From Bacteroidaceae bacterium (lineage in GTDB: Bacteria; Bacteroidota; Bacteroidia; Bacteroidales; Bacteroidaceae), in contig JAEDMP010000041.1 in NCBI GenBank assembly GCA_016302965.1, forward strand, positions 1 through 20,189: 20,189 bases of DNA. Reading direction: 5' to 3'. A program made the position numbers and the translations under genes. Under the pieces are notes generated by a model that did not search any database, had not been told where the DNA came from, and saw nothing but the letters and a program-made list of their open reading frames with translations. Each line of letters starts with the position of its first letter. The first letter of the stretch is position 1. Below, one piece after another: positions 7,916 to 13,896 of the stretch.

Positions 7916-9109
7916 ATGAAGATTCTGGTATTAAACTGTGGTAGCTCATCCATCAAGTATGCGCTCTACGATATGGACACCAAGCGTGTCATGACCTCTG
8001 GTGGTGCCGAGCGTGTGGGCTTGGACGGTGCTTTCGTCAAGGTGAAACTGGCCAATGGCGAGAAGAAGCAAATCATGCACGATATCCCCGAACACACCGA
8101 GGGTGTGAAGTTCATTTTCAGTCTGCTCACCGATCCTGAGATTGGTGTCATCAAAGACCTGAAGGAGATTGACGCCGTAGGTCACCGTATGGTGCATGGT
8201 GGCGAGAAGTTCAACAAGAGCGTGCTGCTCACCGACGAGGTACTCAAGGTATTTGAGGCATGCAGCGACTTGGCTCCCCTCCACAACCCCGCCAACCTCA
8301 AGGGTGTGAAGGCTGTGAGCGAACTGATGCCCGGTCTGCCCCAGGTGGGGGTGTTCGACACCGCCTTCCATCAGACCATGCCTGCCAAGGCCTATATGTA
8401 TGCCATCCCCTATGAACTCTATGAGCAGTATGGTGTGCGTCGCTACGGTTTCCATGGCACCAGCCATCGTTACGTATCTGCCCGTGTATGCGAGTACCTC
8501 GGTGTGAAGCCCGAAGACAAGAAGGTTATTACCTGCCACATCGGCAATGGCGGCTCGGTGGCTGCCGTTGACGGAGGCAAGTGTGTGGACACCTCGATGG
8601 GTCTCACTCCCCTTGAAGGTCTGATGATGGGTACGCGTTCCGGCGACATCGACGGCGGTGCTATCAGCTTCATCCAGAAGAAACTCGGACTGGATGCCGA
8701 CGGTATCTCCAACCTGCTCAACAAGAAGAGCGGCGTGCTGGGTGTGACGGGCGTTTCTTCCGACATGCGCGAGATTGATGCCGCCGCTGCTGCCGGCAAC
8801 GAGCGTGCCGTGTTGGCTCTCGATATGTATTTCTACCGCATCAAGAAGTATGTGGGTGCCTATGCTGCCGCCATGGGTGGCTGCGACATCATCGTCTTCA
8901 CTGCCGGTGTGGGCGAGAACCAGGCCAACATGCGTGAGGCCGTGTGCGAAGGCATGGAATGGATGGGCGTGAAGCTGGATGTGGAGAAGAACAAGACCGT
9001 TCGTGGCGAAGAAGCCATCATCTCTACTCCCGACTCACAGGTGACCGTAGTGGTGGTTCCCACCGATGAGGAACTCATGATTGCTACCGACACGATGAAC
9101 CTGCTCTGA
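7916..9109 (+). CDS. ackA: Acetate kinase (AckA)
   Basis: AckA transfers phosphate from acetyl phosphate to ADP, giving acetate and ATP. The 397-residue protein has normal length and the full ASKHA-fold motif set: ILVLNCGSSSIKY (3-15), GHRMVHGGEKF (89-99), VFDTAFHQTMP (146-156), YGFHGTSHRYV (177-187), CHIGNGGSVAAV (207-218) and MGTRSGDIDGG (238-248). Residues known to be catalytic in the Methanosarcina enzyme, N7, R91, D148, H180 and R241, fall at the same numbers here. It is the second gene of the pta-ackA operon and is closed by a strong intrinsic terminator about 35 nt downstream. Confidence 0.97.
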   Translation: MKILVLNCGSSSIKYALYDMDTKRVMTSGGAERVGLDGAFVKVKLANGEKKQIMHDIPEHTEGVKFIFSLLTDPEIGVIKDLKEIDAVGHRMVHGGEKFNKSVLLTDEVLKVFEACSDLAPLHNPANLKGVKAVSELMPGLPQVGVFDTAFHQTMPAKAYMYAIPYELYEQYGVRRYGFHGTSHRYVSARVCEYLGVKPEDKKVITCHIGNGGSVAAVDGGKCVDTSMGLTPLEGLMMGTRSGDIDGGAISFIQKKLGLDADGISNLLNKKSGVLGVTGVSSDMREIDAAAAAGNERAVLALDMYFYRIKKYVGAYAAAMGGCDIIVFTAGVGENQANMREAVCEGMEWMGVKLDVEKNKTVRGEEAIISTPDSQVTVVVVPTDEELMIATDTMNLL

Positions 9110-9144
9110 TGGGTTGTACCTCTAGTTGATAAAACGATATAATA

Positions 9145-9194
9145 ATAAGGTGACAGTTGGAGCATAAACACCGGCTGCCACCTTATTTTTTTTT
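9145..9194 (+). terminator. Intrinsic terminator after ackA
   Basis: The left arm at 9145-9160 (core AAGGTGACAGTTGG) pairs with 9171-9186 (core CCGGCTGCCACCTT) with one mismatch and two wobble pairs around a 10-nt loop. A run of nine T at 9186-9194 follows. It ends the pta-ackA transcript. Confidence 0.9.
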
Positions 9195-9248
9195 GATTCT
9201 ATTGGAATAACGCTTGACGTGTCTCAGTTACCGATGGGAAATAGGGAT

Positions 9249-9285
9249 AAAAAAAGATGTCACTACTCATCAACGAGCAATGACA
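9249..9285 (-). terminator. Intrinsic terminator of the candidate small RNA
   Basis: On the minus strand an 11-bp stem (9275-9285 with 9258-9268, two G-U pairs) encloses a 6-nt loop and is followed within 2 nt by seven T (9255-9249). It faces the ackA terminator, so two convergent terminators stand about 55 bp apart. Confidence 0.8.
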
Positions 9286-9488
9286 CCCAAGCCTATGTTT
9301 AACTAAAAATCCTATTCTTTATATCTTGATTCGCTTTCGCGAAGTAATTTCATTTTTAAAAGAAAGTTTAGGGAGCCTCACGGCGACCTATGTTATCCAC
9401 ATTGTAAACTTTCTTTTTACCAATAACTAAAAACCTAAAACTATAATTTCTTACTACTAACCTAAAACAATCTATTAACCTTTTGACG
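9249..9488 (-). ncRNA. Candidate structured small RNA, about 240 nt, stand-alone transcription unit
   Basis: This minus-strand unit has a promoter at 9492-9523 and its own terminator at 9249-9285, with no credible protein gene between them. Read 5' to 3', an A/U-rich leader (about 9488-9418) is followed by a 13-bp helix (9405-9417 with 9358-9370) enclosing two small hairpins. One is AUGU/ACAU with loop GGAUA; the other is GCC-GUGA-GGC with a GNRA tetraloop. Together they look like a three-way junction. Next comes UUCGC-GAAA-GCGAA (9343-9330), another GNRA hairpin, and then the terminator. AACAUAGG occurs twice (9395-9388 and 9299-9292), as does UUUUUAGUUA. Bacteroidota are known to carry 6S RNA and the Bacteroidales-1 motif; this could be one of those or an undescribed family, and I cannot assign it. 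The start near 9488 is estimated from the -7 box. Confidence 0.6.
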
Positions 9489-9491
9489 ATG

Positions 9492-9523
9492 CAAAGGTAC
9501 GCATATTTTCGCTTTTGCGCAAT
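9492..9523 (-). promoter_or_regulatory. Promoter of the candidate small RNA
   Basis: The minus strand reads ATTG, 20 nt, TACCTTTG. This is a full TAnnTTTG -7 box with three of four bases of the -33 TTTG at exact spacing. It lies 70-100 nt beyond the guaD stop and reads away from guaD, with no downstream protein gene on that strand. Confidence 0.7.
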
Positions 9524-9559
9524 ATTTCTTCGCATATTTTTCTGAAAAAAGCCTTTGTT

Positions 9560-9575
9560 CTTGATGTAAATCAAG
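9560..9575. promoter_or_regulatory. FNR-type palindrome (TTGAT-N4-ATCAA)
   Basis: CTTGATGTAAATCAAG contains the exact FNR consensus half-sites TTGAT and ATCAA with a 4-nt spacer. Its centre is about 80 bp upstream of the estimated small-RNA start and about 30 bp past the guaD stop. It could be a Crp/Fnr-family activator site for the small RNA. As RNA it can also fold into a 6-bp hairpin at the end of the guaD transcript, with a T-run 9 nt further on (reading leftward), so a role in guaD termination is the main alternative. Confidence 0.4.
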
Positions 9576-9598
9576 TGTTGTGTGCGCAAACAATACCG

Positions 9599-10066
9599 CT
9601 AATACTCGGTTTTGTCCTCTTTCATGGTCCAAAGGTCAAAGGCTCGCCGCGCTTCATCTTCCAGCAGTTGTGCCATGGGCTTCTGACGTTGGTCGGCGGG
9701 CAGTGCCAACTCCTTATATATAAGGTTGTCGTCGAAACCGATGCGGGCTGCATCATATCGGTTGTTGCCGTAGTAGATTTTGTCGAGGTGGGCCCAGTAG
9801 ATGGCGCCCAGACACATGGGGCAGGGCTCACATGAGGTGAATATCTCGCAGCCTTCCAGATTGAATGTGCCGAGTTGTCGGGCCGCCTTTCTGATGGCGT
9901 TCACCTCGGCATGGGCGGTAGGGTCGTGGTCGATGGTCACGCTGTTGCTTGCTTCGGCAATAATCTGTCCGTTTTTGGCGATGACGGCTCCGAAGGGGCC
10001 TCCTCCATGTTTCACGCTCTCTTCAGCCAGTTGGATGGCTCTTCTCATTAAGTCGTTTTTTTCCAT
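9599..10066 (-). CDS. guaD: Guanine deaminase (GuaD), cytidine-deaminase-like fold
   Basis: The product deaminates guanine to xanthine in purine salvage. The 155-residue protein carries the zinc-deaminase motif AHAEVNAIRKA (51-61; His52 ligand, Glu54 proton shuttle) and TSCEPCPMCLGAIYWA (77-92; Cys82 and Cys85 ligands). It aligns closely along its length with what I recall of the 156-residue Bacillus subtilis enzyme: GGGPFGAVIAKNGQIIAE near the start, GFDDNLIYKE at 110-119, and a C-terminal DKTEY that supplies the active-site tyrosine in the domain-swapped dimer. These traits distinguish it from tRNA adenosine deaminase TadA. It is monocistronic, with a promoter at 10134-10141. Confidence 0.9.
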   Translation of the reverse strand: MEKNDLMRRAIQLAEESVKHGGGPFGAVIAKNGQIIAEASNSVTIDHDPTAHAEVNAIRKAARQLGTFNLEGCEIFTSCEPCPMCLGAIYWAHLDKIYYGNNRYDAARIGFDDNLIYKELALPADQRQKPMAQLLEDEARRAFDLWTMKEDKTEY

Positions 10067-10133
10067 AGTACTTGTTTCTTTTGTTGGGGGGAGATGCTGA
10101 ATGGTCAGTTGCCACCCTGTTTGGTTGCTTTTG

Positions 10134-10141
10134 CAAATATA
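10134..10141 (-). promoter_or_regulatory. Predicted -7 box for guaD
   Basis: The minus strand reads TATATTTG, a TAnnTTTG match, giving a leader of about 65 nt. No -33 TTTG is found at the expected distance. Confidence 0.55.
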
Positions 10142-10259
10142 CGCATTTTTCGGGTTCCTTATTCCGATGTCACCAATCTTTTACTGATAATTAACAGCTG
10201 GCCCTATCCGTTCCCCCAAAAGGGCATCTACGACCGGAAAATGATGTTCTTTCTAAGGT

Positions 10260-10302
10260 GTGCCTCCGTTCTGCCTCCGTTGTGACTCCGTTGTGGCTCT
10301 TA
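10260..10302. repeat. 11-bp tandem repeat, set A (about 4 units)
   Basis: The units are GTGCCTCCGTT (10260-10270), CTGCCTCCGTT (10271-10281), GTGACTCCGTT (10282-10292) and a decayed GTGGCTCTTA (10293-10302). The period is exactly 11 bp, close to one DNA turn. The array lies in the non-coding stretch 10142-10514 between guaD and the glycosyltransferase genes. Confidence 0.8.
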
Positions 10303-10370
10303 TTTTTCAACGCTGAAATGCCGATGTACAAAGGATTTCAGCCTTTTCAGATAAGAGACCGATAAGAGCC
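10295..10370. repeat. Nested inverted repeats linking the two 11-bp repeat sets
   Basis: GGCTCTTAT (10295-10303) is the exact reverse complement of 10362-10370. Inside it, GCTGAAAT (10312-10319) is the exact reverse complement of 10335-10342 around a 15-nt loop. RNA from either strand could form a two-tier stem. No long T-run follows, so terminator function is doubtful. The rest of 10383-10514 holds only a weak ATGGGG/CCCCAT pair (10458-10463 and 10484-10489). Confidence 0.6.
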
Positions 10371-10382
10371 GGATAAGAGAAA
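10350..10382. repeat. 11-bp tandem repeat, set B (3 units)
   Basis: The units are GATAAGAGACC (10350-10360), GATAAGAGCCG (10361-10371) and GATAAGAGAAA (10372-10382), again at an 11-bp period. ATAAGAGCC is the reverse complement of the end of set A, so the two arrays are related in opposite orientation. Confidence 0.8.
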
Positions 10383-10514
10383 CGTCTTGGAAAGAGCGCA
10401 TTTTTTGGACACAATCATTAGGGTGCCGCTTTCATGGACGGTAAAGGCCGTTCTTTTATGGGGTTCTCAAACGATAGGAAAAGCCCCATGGAATAGCATT
10501 TTTCAGGCGAATAA

Positions 10515-10546
10515 TTTGGTTGTTTCGTGCATAATCTGTAACTTTG
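10515..10546 (+). promoter_or_regulatory. Full consensus promoter for the glycosyltransferase pair
   Basis: TTTG (10515-10518), 20 nt, TAACTTTG (10539-10546): both elements match the Bacteroidota sigma consensus at ideal spacing. The estimated start near 10550 leaves a leader of about 34 nt. Confidence 0.8.
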
Positions 10547-10583
10547 CTTCCGATTCACAGGCAGACACTTAATTTCAACAACG

Positions 10584-11858
10584 ATGAGAGTACTGATAGT
10601 AAACACGAGCGACAATACGGGTGGAGCCGCCGTAGCGGCACACCGGCTGATGGATGCGCTCAATAACAACGGCGTGAAGGTGAAGATGATTGTTCGCGAC
10701 AAGACCACCGACCAGATAACCGTGGTGGGACTGAAAAAGTCGTGGCTGCAGCAGTATCCTTTCCTTTGGGAACGGCTCGTTATCTTTATGCACGGACATT
10801 TCTCGATGAAGCACCATTTTGAAATGGATATCGCCAACATCGGCAATGATATTACCCGGACACCCGAGTTCAAAGAGGCCGATGTCATCCATCTGCATTG
10901 GATCAATCAGGGAATGCTTTCTCTCAGCAATATCCGCAAGATACTCGACAGTGGCAAGCCTGTGGTGTGGACGATGCACGACATCTGGCCAGCCACGGCC
11001 ATTTGCCACTACACCCGGGGGTGCAGCAGCTTTAAGTCGCACTGCCACCACTGCAAGCTCTTGCCTGGAGGAGGTGGCGACCACGACCTGGCCGCACAGA
11101 CCTGGGCACGCAAGGTGGCGATGCTCAGCAACCATAATATCGACTATGTGGCATGCAGCAAATGGCTTGCCCAGGAGGCGAAGAAGAGCGCCCTGCTCTC
11201 GGGGCAGCGCATCACCAATATCCCGAATCCCATTGACACCCGCTTGTTCCATCCCCTCAACCAGGGAGAGGCACGTCGCAGTCTGCAGTTGCCCGACAAC
11301 AAGCGCATCATCCTCTTTGTCTCCCAGCGGGTGACCGACCGCCGAAAGGGTATGGACTATCTGGTAGATGCGCTGCAGAAACTGGTCGGGGCGCATCCCC
11401 AATACCGTGAAAACACGGCTGTTGCCATCCTTGGAGGCCATGCCGAAGACCTGACTGGCGAACTGCCTTTGGAGACTTTTCCCTTGGGTTATGTGAGCGA
11501 CACCCGCCGCATCGTGGAAGTCTATTCCGCGGCCGACCTCTTTGTGCTGCCCTCGCTCGAAGACAACCTGCCCAACACCATCATGGAGGCCATGGCTTGC
11601 GGAGTGCCTTGTGTGGGATTCAAGGTGGGTGGCATTCCCGAGATGATCGACCATCAGAAGAACGGCTATGTGGCCAACTATTGTGATGCGGCCGACCTGG
11701 CCCACGGCATACGATGGACACTGGATGAGGCCAACCGTGAGTCGCTGCGTGCCGAAGCCCTCCACAAGGTGTCGGTCAGCTATTCGCAAGCAGCGGTGGC
11801 GATGCGTTATATCGAAGTCTACAACCAGGCGCTTGCCTTCAAACATTACAAGATATGA
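10584..11858 (+). CDS. Glycosyltransferase family 4 (GT-B fold)
   Basis: The 424-residue protein is a predicted cytoplasmic glycosyltransferase using a nucleotide-sugar donor. The N-terminal acceptor domain starts MRVLIVNTSDNTGGAAVAAH (1-20) and contains ADVIHLHWINQGMLS (99-113). A Cys/His cluster, C141, C147, C154 and C157 within CHYTRGCSS and KSHCHHCKLLPG, is typical of a GT4 subgroup acting in exopolysaccharide or O-antigen synthesis. The C-terminal donor domain has ILFVSQRVTDRRKGMDYL (243-260) and the sugar-nucleotide loop PSLEDNLPNTIMEAMACG (323-340). That loop carries Asp327 and Glu335 in place of the usual E-x7-E pair, then GGIPEMI. Donor and acceptor cannot be predicted. The stop overlaps the next gene by 4 nt (ATGA), so the two are translationally coupled. 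Confidence 0.9.
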   Translation: MRVLIVNTSDNTGGAAVAAHRLMDALNNNGVKVKMIVRDKTTDQITVVGLKKSWLQQYPFLWERLVIFMHGHFSMKHHFEMDIANIGNDITRTPEFKEADVIHLHWINQGMLSLSNIRKILDSGKPVVWTMHDIWPATAICHYTRGCSSFKSHCHHCKLLPGGGGDHDLAAQTWARKVAMLSNHNIDYVACSKWLAQEAKKSALLSGQRITNIPNPIDTRLFHPLNQGEARRSLQLPDNKRIILFVSQRVTDRRKGMDYLVDALQKLVGAHPQYRENTAVAILGGHAEDLTGELPLETFPLGYVSDTRRIVEVYSAADLFVLPSLEDNLPNTIMEAMACGVPCVGFKVGGIPEMIDHQKNGYVANYCDAADLAHGIRWTLDEANRESLRAEALHKVSVSYSQAAVAMRYIEVYNQALAFKHYKI

Positions 11859-12646
11859 TCCGGTTCTCTATCGTCACCATCACCTTCAATGCCAGTCATA
11901 CCCTGCCCCGTACGTTGCGCAGTGTGGCGGAGCAGAAGTGGGCTGCTTTGGAGCATATCATCATTGATGGTGCCTCAACGGACGGAACCCTGCAGCTTGC
12001 CGAGGCCTACAAGCAGGAACAGGAGGCAGGTGAAACCGGCTCTATGCGCACCGTCAGTCTGCTTTCCGAACCCGACCGAGGTCTTTATGATGCCATGAAC
12101 AAGGGCTTGGCAAGAGCCACGGGCGACTATGTGCTCTTTCTGAATGCGGGCGACTGTTTCCCCTCTCCCGATACCCTCTCCTCGATAGCTGCCCGACCCG
12201 AGTGTCAGAGTGACGACCGTAGCCAATGGCCTGCCGTGCTCTATGGTCAGACAGATGTGGTGGACGACGAGGGACGCTTTGTGGCTCACCGCCACCTCAC
12301 GGCTCCACGCCACCTCACTTGGCGCTCCTTTATGCGTGGTATGCTCGTGTGCCATCAGGCATTCTATGCGCGCACTGACCTTGCCCGTACGCTCCCCTAT
12401 GACCTTCAATACCGGTTCTCCGCCGATGTCGATTGGTGCATCCGGGTGATGAAGGAGGCACATAAGCGTCATCTCCCCCTGCTCTATCTGGATGCTGTGG
12501 TGGCCCTTTATCTGCAGGAGGGACAGACCACGCGCAACCATCGAGCTTCGCTCAAGGAGCGTTTCCGGGTGATGGTACACCATTATGGATGGTTGCCTAC
12601 CCTCGCCATGCACGCCTGGTTTGTGGTACGGGCGTGGTTGAAATAG
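11855..12646 (+). CDS. Glycosyltransferase family 2 (GT-A fold)
   Basis: The 263-residue protein has a GT2 fold: FSIVTITFNASHTLPRTLRS (4-23), IIIDGASTDGT (35-45), SEPDRGLYDAMNKGLARATG (71-90) and the metal-binding region YVLFLNAGDCF (92-102). The SEPDRGLYDAMNKG stretch places it among GT2 enzymes of capsule, colanic-acid or O-antigen loci. A basic, hydrophobic C-terminal end (WLPTLAMHAWFVVRAWLK) may attach it to the inner membrane. It overlaps the GT4 gene by 4 nt, and the pair is isolated from any flippase, polymerase or sugar-nucleotide gene in the window. It probably adds two sugars to a glycan made elsewhere in the genome. Confidence 0.9.
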   Translation: MIRFSIVTITFNASHTLPRTLRSVAEQKWAALEHIIIDGASTDGTLQLAEAYKQEQEAGETGSMRTVSLLSEPDRGLYDAMNKGLARATGDYVLFLNAGDCFPSPDTLSSIAARPECQSDDRSQWPAVLYGQTDVVDDEGRFVAHRHLTAPRHLTWRSFMRGMLVCHQAFYARTDLARTLPYDLQYRFSADVDWCIRVMKEAHKRHLPLLYLDAVVALYLQEGQTTRNHRASLKERFRVMVHHYGWLPTLAMHAWFVVRAWLK

Positions 12647-12684
12647 CGGGTTGCATATCCTTAAGGATTAGCAGTATAAATAAA

Positions 12685-12734
12685 CGCCAGAAGCGAACAG
12701 CCATCTTGAGTCTGTTCGCTTCTGGCGATTTGTT
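12685..12734. terminator. Bidirectional intrinsic terminator between GT2 and the OmpA-family gene
   Basis: A perfect 16-bp stem, CGCCAGAAGCGAACAG (12685-12700) with its exact complement at 12712-12727, encloses an 11-nt loop. T-rich sequence follows on both strands (ATTTGTT rightward, TTTATTTA leftward). It serves the two convergent transcripts. Confidence 0.85.
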
Positions 12735-12768
12735 AGGTCGCTTGGACTTCGGTTGAGGCCGTTCGGTG

Positions 12769-13605
12769 TTATTCACCGTCAGGAGCCTGCTCGATGAGGT
12801 CCATGAATTGGTCGAGCTTCGGTGTGATGATAATCTGGGTGCGGCGGTTGCGCAGCTTGCCTTCTTCGGTGGTGTTGGGAGCCAAGGGGTTGTACTCGCC
12901 ACGTCCGCCAGCGGTGAGTCGCTTGGGGTCTACGCCATAGTTGTTCTGCAGAGCCTGCACGACGCTGGAGGCACGCAGACAGGAGAGGTCCCAGTTGTTG
13001 CGGATGTTCTCCCGGGAGATGGGTACATTGTCAGTGTTACCCTCGATGAGCACATCGTAGTCTTTATAGTCGGTGATAATCTTGGCAATCTTGCTCAGTG
13101 TCTCGGCGGCACGGTCGTTGATTTCGTAAGAACCGCTCTTGTAGAGCATGTTGTCGGCCAGTGAGATATACACCACACCCTTGAGCACCTGTACGTCCAC
13201 CTCCTTCAGTTCTTCGCGGCTGAGCGAGCGGGTGAGGTTGTTGGTGAGCACCATATTGAGCGAGTCGCTCTTGGTCTTCACCTCCACCAAGTGGCGGATA
13301 TACAGGTTCGATTCGTTGATTTGGTCAACGAGTTTCTCGATGCTCACATTGTTCTGGCTGGCATTGGTGAGACTCTTGTCGAGGGCACCCTGAACGGCTT
13401 CGTAAGCCTTCTTCGAGCCTGCGAGTTGTTCTTCGAGACTGGTGATGCGGCTCTTGGCGGCAGCCAGTTCTTCCTTGGTGCTCTGATAGTTCTTGGTCAG
13501 TTCCTTGTTTTCCTGTTGACAGCCGTCAAACTGCTTTTTGGTCACACAACTACTGGTGAGAAGGCAGGCGGCGAGGGCTGCCATGGTCCATACATTTCTT
13601 TTCAT
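12769..13605 (-). CDS. OmpA-family lipoprotein with coiled-coil and peptidoglycan-binding domain
   Basis: The 278-residue protein starts MKRNVWTMAALAACLLTSSC, a lipoprotein signal peptide with the likely lipidated cysteine at residue 20; Cys14 in LAAC is a less likely alternative. Residues about 25-95 are rich in Glu, Lys, Gln and Ser with heptad-like spacing, predicted coiled coil. Residues about 150-265 form an OmpA_C domain: DVLIEGNTDNVPIS, NWDLSCLRASSVVQAL, RLTAGGRGEYNP and RNRRTQIIITP, which includes the Asp and Arg that contact diaminopimelate in the family. It probably tethers the outer membrane to peptidoglycan. No acidic surface-export signal follows the cysteine, fitting a periplasm-facing protein. 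It is monocistronic, convergent with the glycosyltransferases and divergent from purL. Confidence 0.9.
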   Translation of the reverse strand: MKRNVWTMAALAACLLTSSCVTKKQFDGCQQENKELTKNYQSTKEELAAAKSRITSLEEQLAGSKKAYEAVQGALDKSLTNASQNNVSIEKLVDQINESNLYIRHLVEVKTKSDSLNMVLTNNLTRSLSREELKEVDVQVLKGVVYISLADNMLYKSGSYEINDRAAETLSKIAKIITDYKDYDVLIEGNTDNVPISRENIRNNWDLSCLRASSVVQALQNNYGVDPKRLTAGGRGEYNPLAPNTTEEGKLRNRRTQIIITPKLDQFMDLIEQAPDGE

Positions 13606-13711
13606 GTTCTTATCTGTTTGTTATGCAATGATTATTCTTTCTCTGGGGGAATCCTGTTTCTTCTCCCTGGATTAGGATAGGATGGAAACGGTCTCTGCCC
13701 TTTTTCGGATG

Positions 13712-13719
13712 CAAAGTTA
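13712..13719 (-). promoter_or_regulatory. Predicted -7 box for the OmpA-family gene
   Basis: The minus strand reads TAACTTTG, matching TAnnTTTG, about 107 nt before the start codon. The -33 region is T-rich (TTTC) but not an exact TTTG. Confidence 0.6.
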
Positions 13720-13855
13720 CTAATATGACGTTGAAGTAAGAAAAAAGGAAAAACCATTTAGATTAAATTAACCATTTTTGATAAGCCTGGTAGCAGTGCA
13801 TCTATGAGGAGGCAAAAAAAATGGCTGGCCTTGCTCGTATCTCAGAATTTTGTTG

Positions 13856-13863
13856 TAATTTTG
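13856..13863 (+). promoter_or_regulatory. Predicted -7 box for purL
   Basis: TAATTTTG matches TAnnTTTG. CTTG at 13830-13833 lies 22 nt upstream, slightly long for a -33 element. The start near 13867 leaves about 30 nt before the ATG at 13897 and makes the in-frame ATG at 13804 unusable. No riboswitch-like structure is seen in the short leader. Confidence 0.6.
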
Positions 13864-13896
13864 CAGCAGTTATATAACTTTTCAATAGAACATAGC

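Noticed and set aside
9318..9359. Possible 13-codon ORF (MKLLRESESRYKE) inside the small RNA
   Set aside because: It is short, its codons coincide with the GNRA hairpin, and no ribosome-binding signal is seen; kept only as a remote possibility of a dual-function RNA.
9368..9589. 73-codon minus-strand frame over the small-RNA promoter
   Set aside because: Its ATG lies upstream of the predicted transcript start and it reads through the promoter and leader.
9599..10066. Assignment as tRNA adenosine deaminase TadA
   Set aside because: The GFDDNLIYKE segment and C-terminal DKTEY match guanine deaminase, and the TadA-type tRNA-binding tail is absent.
10387..10572. 61-codon plus-strand frame before the GT4 gene
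   Set aside because: It overlaps the consensus promoter and has no recognisable features.
10575..11846. 423-codon minus-strand frame opposite the GT4 gene
   Set aside because: The plus-strand GT4 gene has full motifs and a consensus promoter; the antisense frame is a shadow.
13804..13896. N-terminal 31-residue extension of PurL
   Set aside because: The extension contains the promoter -7 box, and family members begin at MILFF.
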